64,000 nt of DNA from Phoenix dactylifera. Lineage: Eukaryota > Streptophyta > Magnoliopsida > Arecales > Arecaceae. This document shows, piece after piece, positions 1-13,010 of this stretch. Under the pieces are notes generated by a model that saw only the letters and a list, made by a program, of their open reading frames with translations, was not told the origin of the DNA and ran no database searches. A program made the translations under genes and the position numbers. Positions within the stretch are counted from its first letter, which is position 1; each line of letters starts with the position of its first letter. The stretch is from positions 2,294,001 through 2,358,000 of the forward strand of contig NC_052400.1 in the NCBI RefSeq assembly GCF_009389715.1, given 5' to 3'.

Positions 1-660
1 GTTAGGTGGGATCAAGATAGAACACATGGACTGCAATTTTACTAAAATTAGAAATAAAGATGAAGACAGAGTAAAAATTAAGGATTATGAAATTTCTAAG
101 GATGATCATTTTTGGTATTTAGGATCAATTATTCATAAGAAAATGGAGATTGAAGAGGATGCCATATGTAGGATTAACGCGGGTTAGATGTAATGGAAAA
201 GTGCAACTATGATATTATATAATCATAAGACATTTGCCAAGTTAAAGGAAAAATTTTATAACCTAGCCATATGACCAGCTATGCTTTATGGTACCGCATG
301 TTGGACAGTTAGAAAATATGTGCACAAGATGTGTATTGGCTGAAATGTGAATGCTGAGGTGGATATATGGTAATACAAGAAAAGATAGAATAACATGGTC
401 ATTCATAAAAAGGTGAAGGTAGTACTAGTTAATGACAAATTGAGAGAAGGACATGTATGATGGAGGCCGAGGGATGTACTAATATGAAGGATTGATTCGA
501 TATATGTAGAAGATATGAATAAGGGTAGAGATAGATCGAAAATCGCATGGGATGAAATAGTAAAGAAGGACTTGATATCTCAGCATCTTTTAGAAAATAT
601 GGCCCTAAACCAAGCGGAACGGAGGAAATAGTAAGGAAGGACTTGATATCTCAGTATCCG
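1..660 (+). mobile_element. Decayed LINE reverse-transcriptase remnant in an EFR3-like intron
   Basis: Conceptual translation, with several stops and frame changes, resembles the C-terminal half of plant RTE/LINE reverse transcriptases: a KMEIEEDAICRINAG-like stretch near 140-185, PAMLYGTACW near 270-305, and a C-terminal DEIVKKDLISQ segment near 550-583. A 30-bp segment (554-583) is repeated with one change at 625-654, so part of the tail is duplicated. It cannot make a protein. It most likely lies in an intron of the EFR3-like gene, because the next exon begins at 864 in mid-protein. The recognition is by eye; the exact LINE clade is not settled. Confidence 0.6.
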
Positions 661-863
661 ACCCCAATTAGTTTAAGGTTAGGCTTAGTTGAGTTGAATT
701 GTTATCATATAGTTTGAACAAAATAGCCTTGTGAAGATGATATTTAATGTTAGAGGCTTAGAGCCTTGGGGGTACCCTATTCTGTTGTTACTTGCTATGA
801 GGAAAAAATGATAATTGTTCCATTCAATTTTCCTTGAAAATATTTGTCTCTTTATCACTACAG

Positions 864-3800
864 GTAGTTACAATAGTTTTGGAAAATTATGGGGGCCCCC
901 AAAAGAAATCAGAGGATCTTCATCAAAGCAGCAAAGATTCCCAGAGCCGATGGGTTCAAGAAGTCCTTAAAGCTGAGGGTCATGTAGATCCCTCGCCGTT
1001 TGTCATGTCAAGGGTTCCATCTTGGAGAAGCATTTTTAATGAAAAAGGAGAACTCTGTTTGACTAAGTAAGAGTTTATGAGCTATTGCCCACTAATGACT
1101 TTCACTTGTCTTCGTGCTTGTGTGCACAATTGTTTGTGCGTTTATGTATGTGTTCATGTTTGTTTGCATGATTGCTTGCATTCTTGTATTCTGCTCATCA
1201 GTTTTCTACTTGCACTCATTTTTAATCACATTCAACAGGGATGAAGCCCAGAACCCCAACTTTTGGTCCAGGGTTTGTGTGCATAACATGGCCAAGCTAG
1301 CCAAGGAAGCCACCACTGTGCGGCGTGTTTTGGAGTCTTTGTTTCGATATTTTGATAGTAATAATTCATGGTCATCACAAAATGGGCTTGCGCTGGTTGT
1401 CTTAATGGATATGCAGTTATTAATGGAAAAGACAGGTAATTTTTGTAAAAAAATTGTATAAATTTGCAGTATACTTTCTATTATCTTTTAATCAGAGAAT
1501 TCCATACAGATTTTCTTACAAGGAGTTTCTACTATGATCATATCCAAGAAAAATGGTTAGCGTGTTTCTTTTCTTTTTTTCCTTTACAGGGCAAAACACA
1601 CATTTGTTAATATCTATAATGGTCAAGCATCTTGAGCACAAGGCTGTATTAAAACAGCCTGATTTACAGCTAAACATTGTTGAAGTTACAGCCAGCCTTG
1701 CTGGGCAATCAAAAGCTCAGGCTTCTGTTGCAATTATAGGTGCAATAAGTGATCTTGTGAGGCATTTACGGAAAACGATGCATTGTACACTTGGTAGTCA
1801 GGACTTGGGGGATGACATGATCAGATGGAATAATAAATTTCAAACAGCGGTAGATGAGTGCATTGTTCGGTTATCTAAAAAGGTACTGTCTGTTATCTGA
1901 TTTTCCATTAATATGAAGGTTTTTAGAATATATTTGCATGTTCTGTTTTGTAATTATTATGAATATTAGCTGTGCTTTTTGGATATGCTGGAGGTTCTGG
2001 TAGAAATGCACAAAGTTGAAAATATTTTTAGCCAGGAATTCTATGTGAATTTGGCATTAGTGTTGAAGATGCTTAATAGGTTTATATATGCTATTGACTT
2101 TGTTAAACAGGTTGGTGATGCAGGACCTGTTCTTGACATGATGGCTGTGATGTTGGAGAATATCTCGACTAACATACAGGTTGCTAGGTCAACAATCTCT
2201 GCAGTATATCGTACGGCTCAAATAATTGCATCAGTACCAAATTTGTCATATCAGAATAAGGTTTGTCAAGGGTACACATTTTTGGGCAAATCTATTTATG
2301 TTATGTAATGCTTAATTTAGTTAATTTATTTATATTTCATTGTTATTGCAGGCATTTCCTGAAGCTTTATTTCATCAACTGCTCTTAGCAATGGTCCACC
2401 CAGATCATGAAACACGTGTGGGGGCTCACCGTATATTTTCTGTTGTTCTTGTTCCATCTTCTGTATGGCCCTATCCTTGCTTAGCTACTCCAGAATCACA
2501 GATGATGTATGATCTTCGAAGGACACTCTCAAGGACTGTGTCAGTCTTTTCATCCTCAGCTGCTCTTTTCGAGAAGTTAAGAAGGGAAAAGTACTCCTTG
2601 AGAGATAATGCTTGCCAAGAAAGTCTGGATAAAAACTCTCATGGTTATGATGCACAACAAATGAGCAGCAATGATGCAAATCTTTATACGCTACCCTCAT
2701 CTAAAAGTCGGAATCGCAGCATGAAAGGTCCTCGCTTACAGTCATTTCGAAGTCATGTTTTTAGCACGAAAGGCTCTCCTTTACCTGTAACAGCAGAAAA
2801 TGTTTCCATGAATAATGCAAAGAAGGAAGTGGTACATCTTTTATTCTCTATCATATTTTGTTATCTGCTACTCCACTTGAATACATTCACTGAATTCCTG
2901 AAATATTCACTGTATTACAACAACTTGGTTCTTCTCCATGCATGGAATCCAGGACCCAGTTTCTCTAAGATTGAGCAGTCGCCAAATCACACTAATGCTC
3001 TCATCCATTTGGGCTCAGGCCAATTCCCCTGAAAATACTCCTGAAAACTATGAAGCTATTGCTCATACTTATAGTCTGATATTGTTGTTTTCTCGACCAA
3101 AGGTAATCTCACCTTATTTCATAATAATGCTGAAACATTGCCATTACCATTTTCTCATTTTTAAGTTAATATTTATACTATTATTTTGTTGATGGTATTG
3201 TTATTTTTTAATGGTCTGTGCACTAATTTTTGTATGAGATTTTATCTTATTTACTATCTGATATTACGTTTGAGCTGTACGAATATCTGAAACTATCTCT
3301 TTCTTTTTATATTTCATGTGGAAACATTAGAAAGGAAAAGCTAATCAGTACATTAGCTTTCCTTGATCTGTGCTCTGACAAATTATAACCTGCTTTATAT
3401 TGGAAAGTGATGCCTGACAAGAAGAAAAGATTAATTTGTAATTCTATTTAAACTGAACAAAAAAGTGATCTAATCAAATTTCAGTTATATTATTGCAATA
3501 TGGATGGTGCTCACTCTGCTTGTATCTACTTGATTTATTTCCTGTAGAGCTTTTCCTTGATCCTGGAACGTGGTTGCATCCTTAAAACCTTGAATGAATG
3601 AAGTACTGGATTTTACTCTCTCTGTAGGCTTCTTTTTTCTGTAAATGGCTTCTTTTTTGGCTTTATAAAATTTCCCCTGCAAACGACTTCTTTTTCGGCT
3701 TTATAAAATCTCCCATTACGGGTAGGCAATTAGATTTCACATCTTTGCTTTAAAAAGAAAAAAGAAAAAGAAAAAAAGAAGGAATTTTGTTGAGACTTTG

Positions 3801-6800
3801 ACTTTTCCATCTTAACACTAAATTTGTAGAGTGACGAGAGAGGAAAGGATAACATTGAAACTTTAATCTTTCTGTGGGATCTCCGTTCCTACTGTAGATA
3901 ACATATAAACATCTAAAACTACAAACACATCAATTTTTTTTTTCTGAAAATATGAGGTCTAAGGAAGCAACTTTAGCAAATTAAGATGATGGAATATCAG
4001 TGGACCTCCAGTCTTGCTATAGGGCTTCATGTCCTATGCACGACATTGAAGTGAGTTGGGACAGCCATGCACTCAGGTTCAGGATTAATTCACCTCAGGA
4101 TAAAGTTTGTAATTTGCTAAAAGTTCAAGAGAGTTATTGGAAGGCATCTGAGAGTGGTTGGTTATACAGGGATTAACATACTTAAAATATGTGATGCAAG
4201 TAGTAAATTCTTTGTTAGTACTACAAATTTTGCATAAAATACTATGAATTCTTTGATAATGTTGCCAAAATAAATATATAGGAAGAAATGTTGACAGAAT
4301 AGGAACCTCACTGCTTCCTAAAAAAAAGGAAAAGAACTGAAGAAAATGTTTTGTGATAACACGTTATATATTGAATGTGGTAATTCCAATCTTATGAGAA
4401 GGGTACTATCTTTTTTTACTTCTAATTTCCACCTTGATGCATGTAGTTACAATAGTTTGATGTTTTAACCCTTTTTGGATTATAATTTCCAACTTCCGAT
4501 GGTACATGTCACTGGCGTGCTTCATCTTTTATGGTTGTGAAAGTTACTGCACACCATATATTTCACAAGTTATTTCACAAGCTGATGTCAAACAATTCAA
4601 ATTCTATGTTATGTATGGATTCTTATCAGTTCGGCTATTCTTAACTAATTTATCCTATCTGCAAGTTTTCAGACCTCAATTCATGAGGCCCTTATTCGGA
4701 GTTTTCAGCTTGCATTTTCTTTAAGGAGAATTTCGCTTGGAGGAGGAGGTAAGCTTTTCAAATTATTTTTTGTATCTAGTGTAACATGGCTAATCTGTTA
4801 TCTGTCATAAAAAAATGATGACCTGTCAACTTTATACAGAACATTGTCATTATAATATAGGTTTTTGAAATAGTTTTGAAACAATTTCTCGTTCTTCATG
4901 TGAGACTTTTTTTGTCTAAGTTAATATCAAATCGAGGTTTGAAATCTTGATCATATCATACTATCTTGACCCCATATATATCCACATCAACATAGGGTGT
5001 GTCATCTGGTTTAGTAATTATTAGTAGATATGGGAGGTTGACTATATTGCATAACGTACCAGGCAAGATATGCTGTATCGATATCGCTAGGCATACCGGT
5101 CGCCTACCGGACTGATACGGTTCCGGTTCGAACCGATTTGAACTGGTACTGAACCGGCCAACAGAGCACAGCGCGCGCGCAGAAAAAACCCCACGGAAGC
5201 GTGCGCTGCGTTAAATGCCACTATGTGGCATTAAATGCCCAGTGCGAGCGCTCTGCACAGGGCGCGCGTATCGCTGCGAGCCGGTCCAATTCGCACCAGT
5301 ACCGGGCTTGTACCGCTCAATTTCGACCCGTTTGAAGCTGGAACCGTTTTCCACGCTTAAATTGGACCCGGTCGAAAACCGGACCGGTCCAGTACGAGCT
5401 GAATCGGCCGGTTCAACATACTATGGTACTAGGCATACTAGCAGATTTTAAACATTGTAACTAAGATGTGTCAGTTATAATCTGCCTGTGACAGTGACAT
5501 GATTCATACATAACGACATTATTATTTTTATTTTGGACACAAATAATGGATGGTGTTACCATCAATTGGTCAGCTGAAATCAGCTTGACAGTTATCTGTA
5601 CCTTATTAAAATAGTTATTGTGCAATAGGAATTACTGCCACATCAAAAAAATGAGCTGCTTATCAGTAGAGTTTGTTCAGCGTGAAATTCGGTTCAATTA
5701 GTAAATGAGCCAAACATGACCCAAGATTTTGAGCTCGAAATATAAACAAGCCAAGTGCAAGCTATGGCTAGCTTGCTCATGTTTGGCCTGATATAGCTCA
5801 AAATATTGTTTCATTACTTAAAATATTGTAAACATAATATATGTTATTTTAATTTTATTTGTTAAAAAACAAAGATTGTGTAAAAAAAAAAGGATAAATT
5901 TTGGTTATAGATCTCAATATATGGCTGCAATGATAGCATTGTTAATAGTCATAAACTCATAATAGCCGTTAGATGGCGAACTAATAGCTCTGATCAACTA
6001 GCTTTAGTATGTACTGATAATTTATGTAATTTATCATCTTGGCATGCAAGCCATATTTCATCCATATGGGTTTGCTTCATGGAGTAAAACATGATAAATT
6101 GTAATTTGAGAACATTCTGTGCTCGCAACCTGAAATCATCCTAAAGGCAATTTTTGGCAAGATAAGGTTCGTTATGAAACCTAGATGACTAAGCTTGTAG
6201 GGAAACCTGTCTTATTGATTATATGGTATAAGCTCATCAAACCCAGGAGTAACTCTATAATTCCTCAGCCACTAAATGTGACAAAGGATAGGACAAAGTT
6301 TCTATAGGGGGAATATTTAGCTTTAAGGTGTCAATATACTAAAAGGCCCAAATATGGGCATAAAGTACAAACCCACAATGTTGGCAAGCTGTAAGTTAAA
6401 TGTTGCCAGCAACCGGTATCATGGTTGGCACCCATCTCTCCTAGCGAAAGTCTCAGGCTCAAACCTGAGTGGTGGTGAAAAACAACCATATTCTTCAATA
6501 AAAAAACGGTAAGTTAAATGTCAAGAACACTTCAAATATCCTCAGAAGATATAACTACGCCAAAAGGTTTTGGTTGCATTTCTGATCCATAACTTTTATA
6601 GGTTTAAACACTGTGCTGTGCTTGTTCGACAATATGAAGTAGCAATAATAAATTGCCAGTAACCGGTATCTCAGTTGGCATCCATCTTTCCAATTGGAAG
6701 TATCAGGTTCAAACCTGAGTGCTGGTGAAAAACCACCATATTCTTTAGGAAAAAAAGTATGTTAAATGTCAAGAACACTTCAGATATCCTTTTATAGATA

Positions 6801-9800
6801 TAACTACACCAAAAGGTTTTGGTTGTACTTCTGATCCATAACTTTTATAGGTTTAAACTTTAAACATTGTGCTGTGCTTGTTCAAACGAGCAATAATAAA
6901 TTCTGTGGGTATGTCTAGATTGTCACTTATACTATTTGTTGGACATTTAGATCCTCTGAGGAGTATCTTCGTTCCATTTTACAATGTTGAGAAGTAGCAA
7001 CTCTATGCTGGATAGGGTAGTGAAGTTATTGTGGTCGGTTTTCAGTTATTGATAGTTTCAGCAGTTTACATGTTGCAAAAACTATATGATTATTATATAA
7101 CTGCTAATGTTTTTTTATTTATCCCATAATAAACGAGCAGTTGCAGATGTTGATGCTGCTTATACTTATTTGTAGGTTCACTGCCGCCATCACGTCGCCG
7201 GTCTTTATTTATGCTGGCAACAGCTATGATTGTGTTTTCTTCAAAAGCATTCAATGTGCAGCCTCTTATTCCACTTGTTAAGTCATCGCTGAATGAGAAA
7301 ACGGTATGCAGCTCAGTGTTTATGGTTTTGTTAGAGTCAACTTTGTAATTCCATTCATTAAGAATATCTTGACAGCCCAAGTCTGTGTTGCATGTTAGAG
7401 GACCTGATACACATTTCTTCCCGGAGATTGTCTTGCAACCAGCACAGAGTTTCCGTATATTGTTTTAAGCAAGGACTTGAGTCCCGGTGGGATGTCCCAT
7501 GAGACACCAAGATAGGGTGCCATCCCAAGTGTCGGGACAGAACCACCCCACCATTGTCCCAGCATCCTGATTAGCACGTTTTAGGACATACCCTATCCCA
7601 AATCTCGAGAGGGGCAGGATGGCGGTGTGTCCTGTTCCATGGAAAAACTGGGACAGCTCCATTGCACAGGATTTAAAATCTTGGTTTTAAGACAATCTCT
7701 GCATATAGGTTTTATTTGGTTACCTATAAATTTTGATCTATCTTGAGCTTTCTTGTAGTATCTCTTATTACTATTGTCTTGTAAGTGATTCAGTTACCTA
7801 TATCATGTCAAACCACATTACCTGATCTTCTTAGATATATTTCTGCGGCATGTGTTCACTTTTGTATATTTTTATGGTAATAACCATCATTAACAAATAT
7901 CTTCAATCAATTTTAGGTTGAGTTCATTGTTTCAGCTAACGACCAGCAAAAGTGCAGGAACTTAAAGCATCATGGTCAATCAAATAATTTTCTTCAAGAT
8001 TTTGACCATACACATAAAAAGCTGAAGTTACTAATCCAATAAGATCATCTTTTCCTCTAGACATAGTTTTTACTTTTATAAGTTGGGTTTCTCGTTTCAG
8101 GTTGATCCATTTCTTCAATTGGTTGAAGATTCCAAGCTACAGGCTGTGAACACAGCATCTGATCACCTGGTGAAAGTTTATGGTTCAAAAGAGGATGACA
8201 ATTGTGCCTTGATATCTCTTTCAGCTGTAGAACTAACAGAAAACCAGTTAAAAGAATCCATGGTTTCTGTAATTTTGAACAGCTTAGGAGATTCATCAGA
8301 TGTAACTCCTATAATTCACTCTCTTTTTCCTGCCTATGTGTTGAAAAATAGTTGTTTATCACATGTGTCCTTATTGTCTTATGCTCATCTTTCAGACCGA
8401 GTTACCTACCATAAGAAAGCAACTTCTAAGTGACTTCTTGCCTGATGATGTATGCCCATTGGGGGCTCAGTTTGTGGAAGCTCCTGGACAAGTTCCGCCA
8501 TTTGGCTCTAAAAAAGACAACTCTCAAGAGGAGGTGCTCAATATTTACTATTCTAAATGACCGATTGGGAGTTCCATGACCCAGAATTTACCCGTTTTAT
8601 TTTACAGGTCATACCTCCAACCAGCTTAATTGATGTCGACATCTTTACTGAAGCATTTGAAGGTCTAGTAGACCCCAGTCCACAGCTTCCCAGTGACACA
8701 TCTAATCTTCTAAGTGTCAATCAACTTCTGGATACAGTATGCTTGCAATTCGCTTGCTTCTTTTATACTTTTTTCATACATCAAAAGATATTAGAAAAGA
8801 ATACTTACTAATTGCTTCTTTGTCAAATTCTCAATAGCTGGCGTACTTGCAATTGGTGGTTGCTGAATCTTTACAAATATCTCTCTTGTTCCACTATTCT
8901 GAACATAAGGTTTTCAATAATCTGAAGGTCGTAAGAGACCATTTGAATAAAGCTGAGATAAAATTCATAAACCTTGATTTTCAGGTCACTGTTACACATA
9001 TTATCTGGTTATCAACATGGACTCTTTAAGTGGAGCAGTTGGAGGTGAATGCTTTATTGTGTTCACAATTAAAAGAAAATGTCGTGTCTCAGATGTTTCA
9101 GGATTCCATGCTCTTGGAAGTTCATGATGTAAAGATTAAGTTTAGATAACATCAGAGGTTGCCTTTATGGTCATGGTTATACGCTTAAAAATTATTAAAT
9201 ATTAGCTAAGCACTAGAAAATGATCAGCATTAGATAGTTATGTTCTTAAATGTTTAGTTAAAAATCTTCATTAATGTATATGTTTCCAAATTTGACTCTC
9301 CAATGTGTTGAAAATAGACTCATGCGATGTCATGAAACATTGAACTAATGTGTCTGTGTACATAAATATCTATCTACATTGATCTTGATTTTTCAGGGCA
9401 CTGTTACACATTTTATCTGGTTATCTATTTGGACTCTTTAAGTGAAAATTGAGCAGTTTTGAGAGGTGAATGCTTAAATGTGTTGATAGTTACATGCTTT
9501 TCACAGTAAAGTACTCCCAATATCCTTGAATCAATTAAAAGAAAATGACAAATGTCTCCAAATGTTTCAGGATTCCATGCTCTTCGAGGTTCATATAGCA
9601 AACTTGTAAAGATCAAGTTTAGATAACATCAGAGGTAGCCTTTAATAGGAAGTGTTGGCGAATGAGGATCCACTGAACTGAGCCAAATAGTTGGACTAAA
9701 GTTGGATGTTATAGTCTTGGTTATATGCTTAAAAAATTATTAAATATTAGCTAAGCACTGGAACATGATCAGCATTAATAGTCGAGTTCTTAAATGATTA

Positions 9801-11330
9801 CTTGAAAAATCTTCATTAATGTTATCTTTCCAAATTTGACTCTCCAGCATGTTGAAAATGGAATCATACAATGTCATGAAACATTAAGCTAATGCATCTA
9901 TATCCATTATATTTTGAATATGTAATGTGCTTATCAATTAGGTATATGTTTTATCCTTTTCTTTTTCTCCATAAATTATTAATTTAAAAAGGGTTCACTA
10001 AATTAATTAAATGTCAGTTTTCTTGCACAAATGTGTTGCTTTGAACATCCTGAGCTCATCCATCTCCATATTATAGGCAATACTCAGTTAAACAGGTAGG
10101 AACCAGATTATATCTGACAAGGTTTTAATTGCCAGTGGTATGAGGGGTGCTGGCAAGGGGCTGCTGTGCCGGCACATGTCACCATGCTGAAATGAAAAAG
10201 AACTCAGTAGATACTATTTAATTAGAAAATATATAAAAAGAAAGATTTAATAGGTGTCATCCCCCCCAGTACATATACCTAGGAGACTTTTTCTGAGTAA
10301 TATGCTCGCTTTTAATTATTATGTGCTTCAATAAGTAAACTTGTGCAGGTTTTGGAGACATCATTGCAAGTTGGAAGATTTTCAGTATCAACCACCCCTG
10401 ATGTACCATTTAAAGAAATGGCTAGTCACTGCGAGGCTCTTATGATGGGAAAACAACAGAAAATGTCTGCTTTTATGAGTGCCCAGCAAAAACAGGAATT
10501 ATTATTCCCTGATCTTTTACATGATCAAGGTGACATGAAAGGGTCATCATATTTGCTTATGGATCAATTGCAAAAGGTATAATATCTACCTCATGGGATG
10601 CATGTAAATATAGGCATATAAGCATCTATATAGTCATGATTATAATACTAATCCTTCTTTTGCCCCTTGTTTTCCAACTCTTATTAATCATATCTGCTTA
10701 CAGAGAATGTCAATTATATATATATATATTTTTTAAAATCCAACTAAGTGCACACTTTGCAACCTCGCAAAGCTTCCATTTACTCCTTGCAATTTCATCT
10801 TTTTTATGCAAAGCTGGAAAAAAATCCTTGTACTTTCCATTTTTTTAATAATTTCCCACTTGCATTGCTTCTGCTCTTTGAAAACTATAGTTATACTTCC
10901 TTGGACTTTACTGCATAAAACTATAGAAATATTTGTTTTGTTGTATACGTATCTGTAAGCTGCAAAAACACATGCACACGCGTGTGCGCATGGCATGCAC
11001 AAACACAAAAGAAATTCTTAGAAATTTCTGTTCTCGGAACTAGAAGAGTGGAAAGAAAACTCTCTCTCCCACCATTTATGGTGCAAACCAAAGGGACCCT
11101 ATCATTCTGGATCATCATTCCATTTTTACTTTGAATTAGTTATAATTCTTTTCCAGCCAGCTAAATACTCTCACATCTCTGTAATGCAGACTAGCAATCC
11201 TTTCCTAGATCCGAACTCAAGTGCATGTGGTGATAACATACTGTTGCAAAATGATTTCCAGTCCCATCCCCAGTTCAAGCTCCCAGCGTCAAGCCCATTT
11301 GACAACTTCCTGCGGGCTGCTGGTTGTTAA
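864..11330 (+). CDS. SRL2: EFR3-like / SEMI-ROLLED LEAF 2-like ARM-repeat protein (3' part, 13 coding exons)
   Basis: Coding exons are 864-1066, 1239-1435, 1590-1882, 2111-2260, 2352-2831, 2953-3102, 4673-4748, 7176-7303, 8101-8301, 8396-8533, 8608-8736, 10349-10576 and 11190-11330. All junctions are GT-AG and keep one frame, giving 837 residues to the TAA. Plant EFR3-like proteins are near 1,000 residues, so roughly the first 150 lie left of the window. Family signatures are SRVPSWRSIFNEKGEL, NFWSRVCVHNMAKLAKEATT, VGDAGPVLDMMAVMLENIS and HPDHETRVGAHRIFSVVLVP. From family knowledge, plant EFR3 proteins (EFOP; rice SRL2) are helical-repeat proteins that tether the PI4K-alpha complex to the plasma membrane; rice SRL2 affects leaf rolling. 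The frame is unbroken, so this part looks functional. Family membership is firmer than orthology to SRL2. Intron 7 (4749-7175) and intron 11 (8737-10348) are long and repeat-filled. Confidence 0.88.
3103..4672 (+). other. Intron of the EFR3-like gene, no other feature
   Basis: This AT-rich intron separates the exon ending SRPK from the short exon starting TSIHEAL. I see no coding sequence or recognisable mobile element, only short A-runs and T-runs. Confidence 0.6.
5060..5450. repeat. GTACCG/CGGTAC-rich interspersed repeat, copy 1
   Basis: A GC-rich island inside an AT-rich intron. It is packed with short self-complementary words (taccggt, accggtcc, ggttcgaacc, cggccggttc). The same vocabulary recurs at 19930-20080 and 57346-57465, so this appears to be a dispersed family. 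No coding capacity or clear terminal repeats were found. The 35-aa-scale open frames in it are by-products of the GC content. Confidence 0.5.
6403..6904 (+). repeat. Tandemly duplicated SINE-like element (two ~250-bp units)
   Basis: Unit 1 (about 6403-6652) and unit 2 (6653-6904) share the same order of sequence with scattered differences. Each starts with a tRNA-like head. In unit 2 an A-box-like TATCTCAGTTGG (6667-6678) is followed 37 bp later by a B-box-like GGTTCAAACCT (6716-6726), the layout of an RNA polymerase III internal promoter. The non-tRNA body (taagttaaatgtcaagaaca onward) is also duplicated, so the copy event covered the whole unit. Inference: a tRNA-derived SINE plus flank, duplicated once. 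Confidence 0.5.
7480..7690. repeat. GGGAC/GTCCC-rich interspersed repeat in an EFR3-like intron
   Basis: Rich in short inverted words (gtcccggtgggatgtccc, gtgtcgggac, tgggacag), unlike its AT-rich surroundings. It looks like a small MITE-like or palindromic repeat. I found no defined terminal repeats, and the overlapping short open frames are not convincing as genes. Confidence 0.3.
8981..9905 (+). repeat. Diverged tandem duplication in intron 11 of the EFR3-like gene
   Basis: The segment near 8981-9370 is repeated near 9391-9905 with insertions. Shared anchors in the same order are CACTGTTACACAT, TTCAGGATTCCATGCTCTT, TTTAGATAACATCAGAGG, TTAAATATTAGCTAAGCACT and ACTCTCCA. Unit 2 has extra blocks, for example around 9640-9720. 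It is non-coding and recognised by direct comparison. Confidence 0.65.
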
Positions 11331-12259
11331 AATGGTGATGCAGAAGATGGCTAGTATTAAAACCTCTTGTGTACATATTATTATGTAAAGATAAGTTTGA
11401 AGATTTCTTTTTTAGGTGCTTGGCGGCTCCTGCCTTCCCTCTATATATAGAGTTGCAGGACTTTTTGTATTCATGGTCATATAGATTTGACATTTCATTA
11501 TATCTATTGCATACATATATAATTTTTGAGTAATCCTAATCATGGTGTAGATTTAGATTAGTGATCTTTTCTTCATCTGACCGATCTGACAATGCTTATG
11601 CTATTGTTGGAGTTAGATCAGAGGGCTTGGCCCTTCTTTACATCGATGGCATGGAGGATGCCCTCATTCTCTTTTAGTTGTAGCCTTGCTGCTATTAGAT
11701 ACCTTAGGAACACTAACAATAATTATAAAAATGACGGTCATCCTGCTGCTATCATCTTTCGATCCACCAAATATATGGTAGATCTAAAATTCTATCGACT
11801 AAGGCATGAAGAAGGACCCAAAGGACTAACCATTTCTTTCAATTACCTGAAATTATCAATTATGACCGTTGAGTTTAAGTTTTTTTTTTTTTTTAAGGAT
11901 GCTTTGCCCTAATCCTAATTAAACCCAAATAATAGATCAGACTGGGAGATCCCAAGTAACATGGGTGTCAATTGTGTACCTACATTGATTCATTGGATTG
12001 ATACTCATATTACCAAAATATCCTTAATAATGATGTATTTGAGAAAATAAAGCTTCTATTTTGTGCATGGTCTAGTGACTCAGTCTACTCAACAGAGCAA
12101 GGTGGTGCATCATTATCTTTGTTGCGGAAGCTTTTCGGGTCTGTGTCAAGCTGCCTTCTTTTGCTACCTGATGCTTGGCGACCCTAGGATAAGGTCTTCA
12201 CAGTGCTCATGTTCGGCATTGAAGATAACATGTTAATGATCTGTAATTCAGGGTAAGGA
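11331..12259. other. 3' flank of the EFR3-like gene
   Basis: Downstream of the TAA at 11328-11330. It should hold the 3' UTR and poly(A) site. No single canonical signal can be assigned with confidence and I see no other gene. Confidence 0.4.
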
Positions 12260-12289
12260 GTTAATCGTTCGATTCCTATCAAGCTCAAA

Positions 12290-13010
12290 CTCACATGTAC
12301 ATACAATATAGACGAAATGACAAACAAACTAAGAATTTAGTTACGACAAAATCATTTGAGTTAACTGTGAAGAAAAGGGAAATATTTCATCATTAGAGTC
12401 TATCATAAAATAGGCAAACTACTACTACTACTACTACAATTGTTGTTATTGTTTTTCTTATTTTTGCTACTAATAGTCTCCTCCAATTCAACACCGTTAT
12501 CATCCACATCAACCTTATCCGCCTATACTAGAAGTATATATCAAAAGTAAACAAGAACCTCTCAACTTGAACCTAAATTCACATTATCGTGCAATAAAGG
12601 TGATAATAAGGAGTTATTGTTCCATCAATATCATCCTCAAATTCGATAATAAGGATGATAGTGACGAATAAATAAAAAGTTTAGTTATGACAAAATCGTT
12701 TGAATCAATTGTGAAGAAAAGAAAAATATTTCACCATCAGAGTCTATCATAAAATAGGCAAACTAGTACATATTATTATTGATGTTGTTATTGTTGTTGC
12801 TGCTGCTGCTGCTATTTTTTTTCAATTTAACAATATGATCATCCTCATCAACCCTATCCATAAACACCAGAAATATATATCAAAAGTAAATAAAGACCTT
12901 TCAACTTGAAATAAAATTCGCATTAACATATAATAACAGTAATAATGAAAAGCAAATCAAAATTTTAGTTATAAAAAATCATTTAAATTAATTATGAAAA
13001 AGGAGAAAAT
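12290..13010. repeat. Diverged tandem repeat (2-3 units) with trinucleotide tracts
   Basis: Units begin near 12313, 12664 and, truncated, 12945. Shared anchors are TTTAGTTA(C/T)GACAAAATC, GTGAAGAAAAG and GAGTCTATCATAAAATAGGC, the last in units 1 and 2. Unit 1 carries a (CTA)n tract near 12420 and unit 2 a (GTT/GCT)n tract near 12787, so the tracts expanded separately. Non-coding. Confidence 0.55.

Noticed and set aside
1979-2110. N-terminal coding extension of the exon starting at 2111
   Set aside because: The frame is open, but the family reads straight from LSKK to VGDAGPV and there is a CAG acceptor at 2108-2110, so this is intron.
6667-6726. tRNA gene
   Set aside because: It has A- and B-box-like motifs but no cloverleaf or acceptor stem; it fits a SINE head better.
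8837-9029. Extra EFR3-like exon in intron 11
   Set aside because: The frame joins at no conserved position; family order goes directly from the exon ending at 8736 to that starting at 10349.
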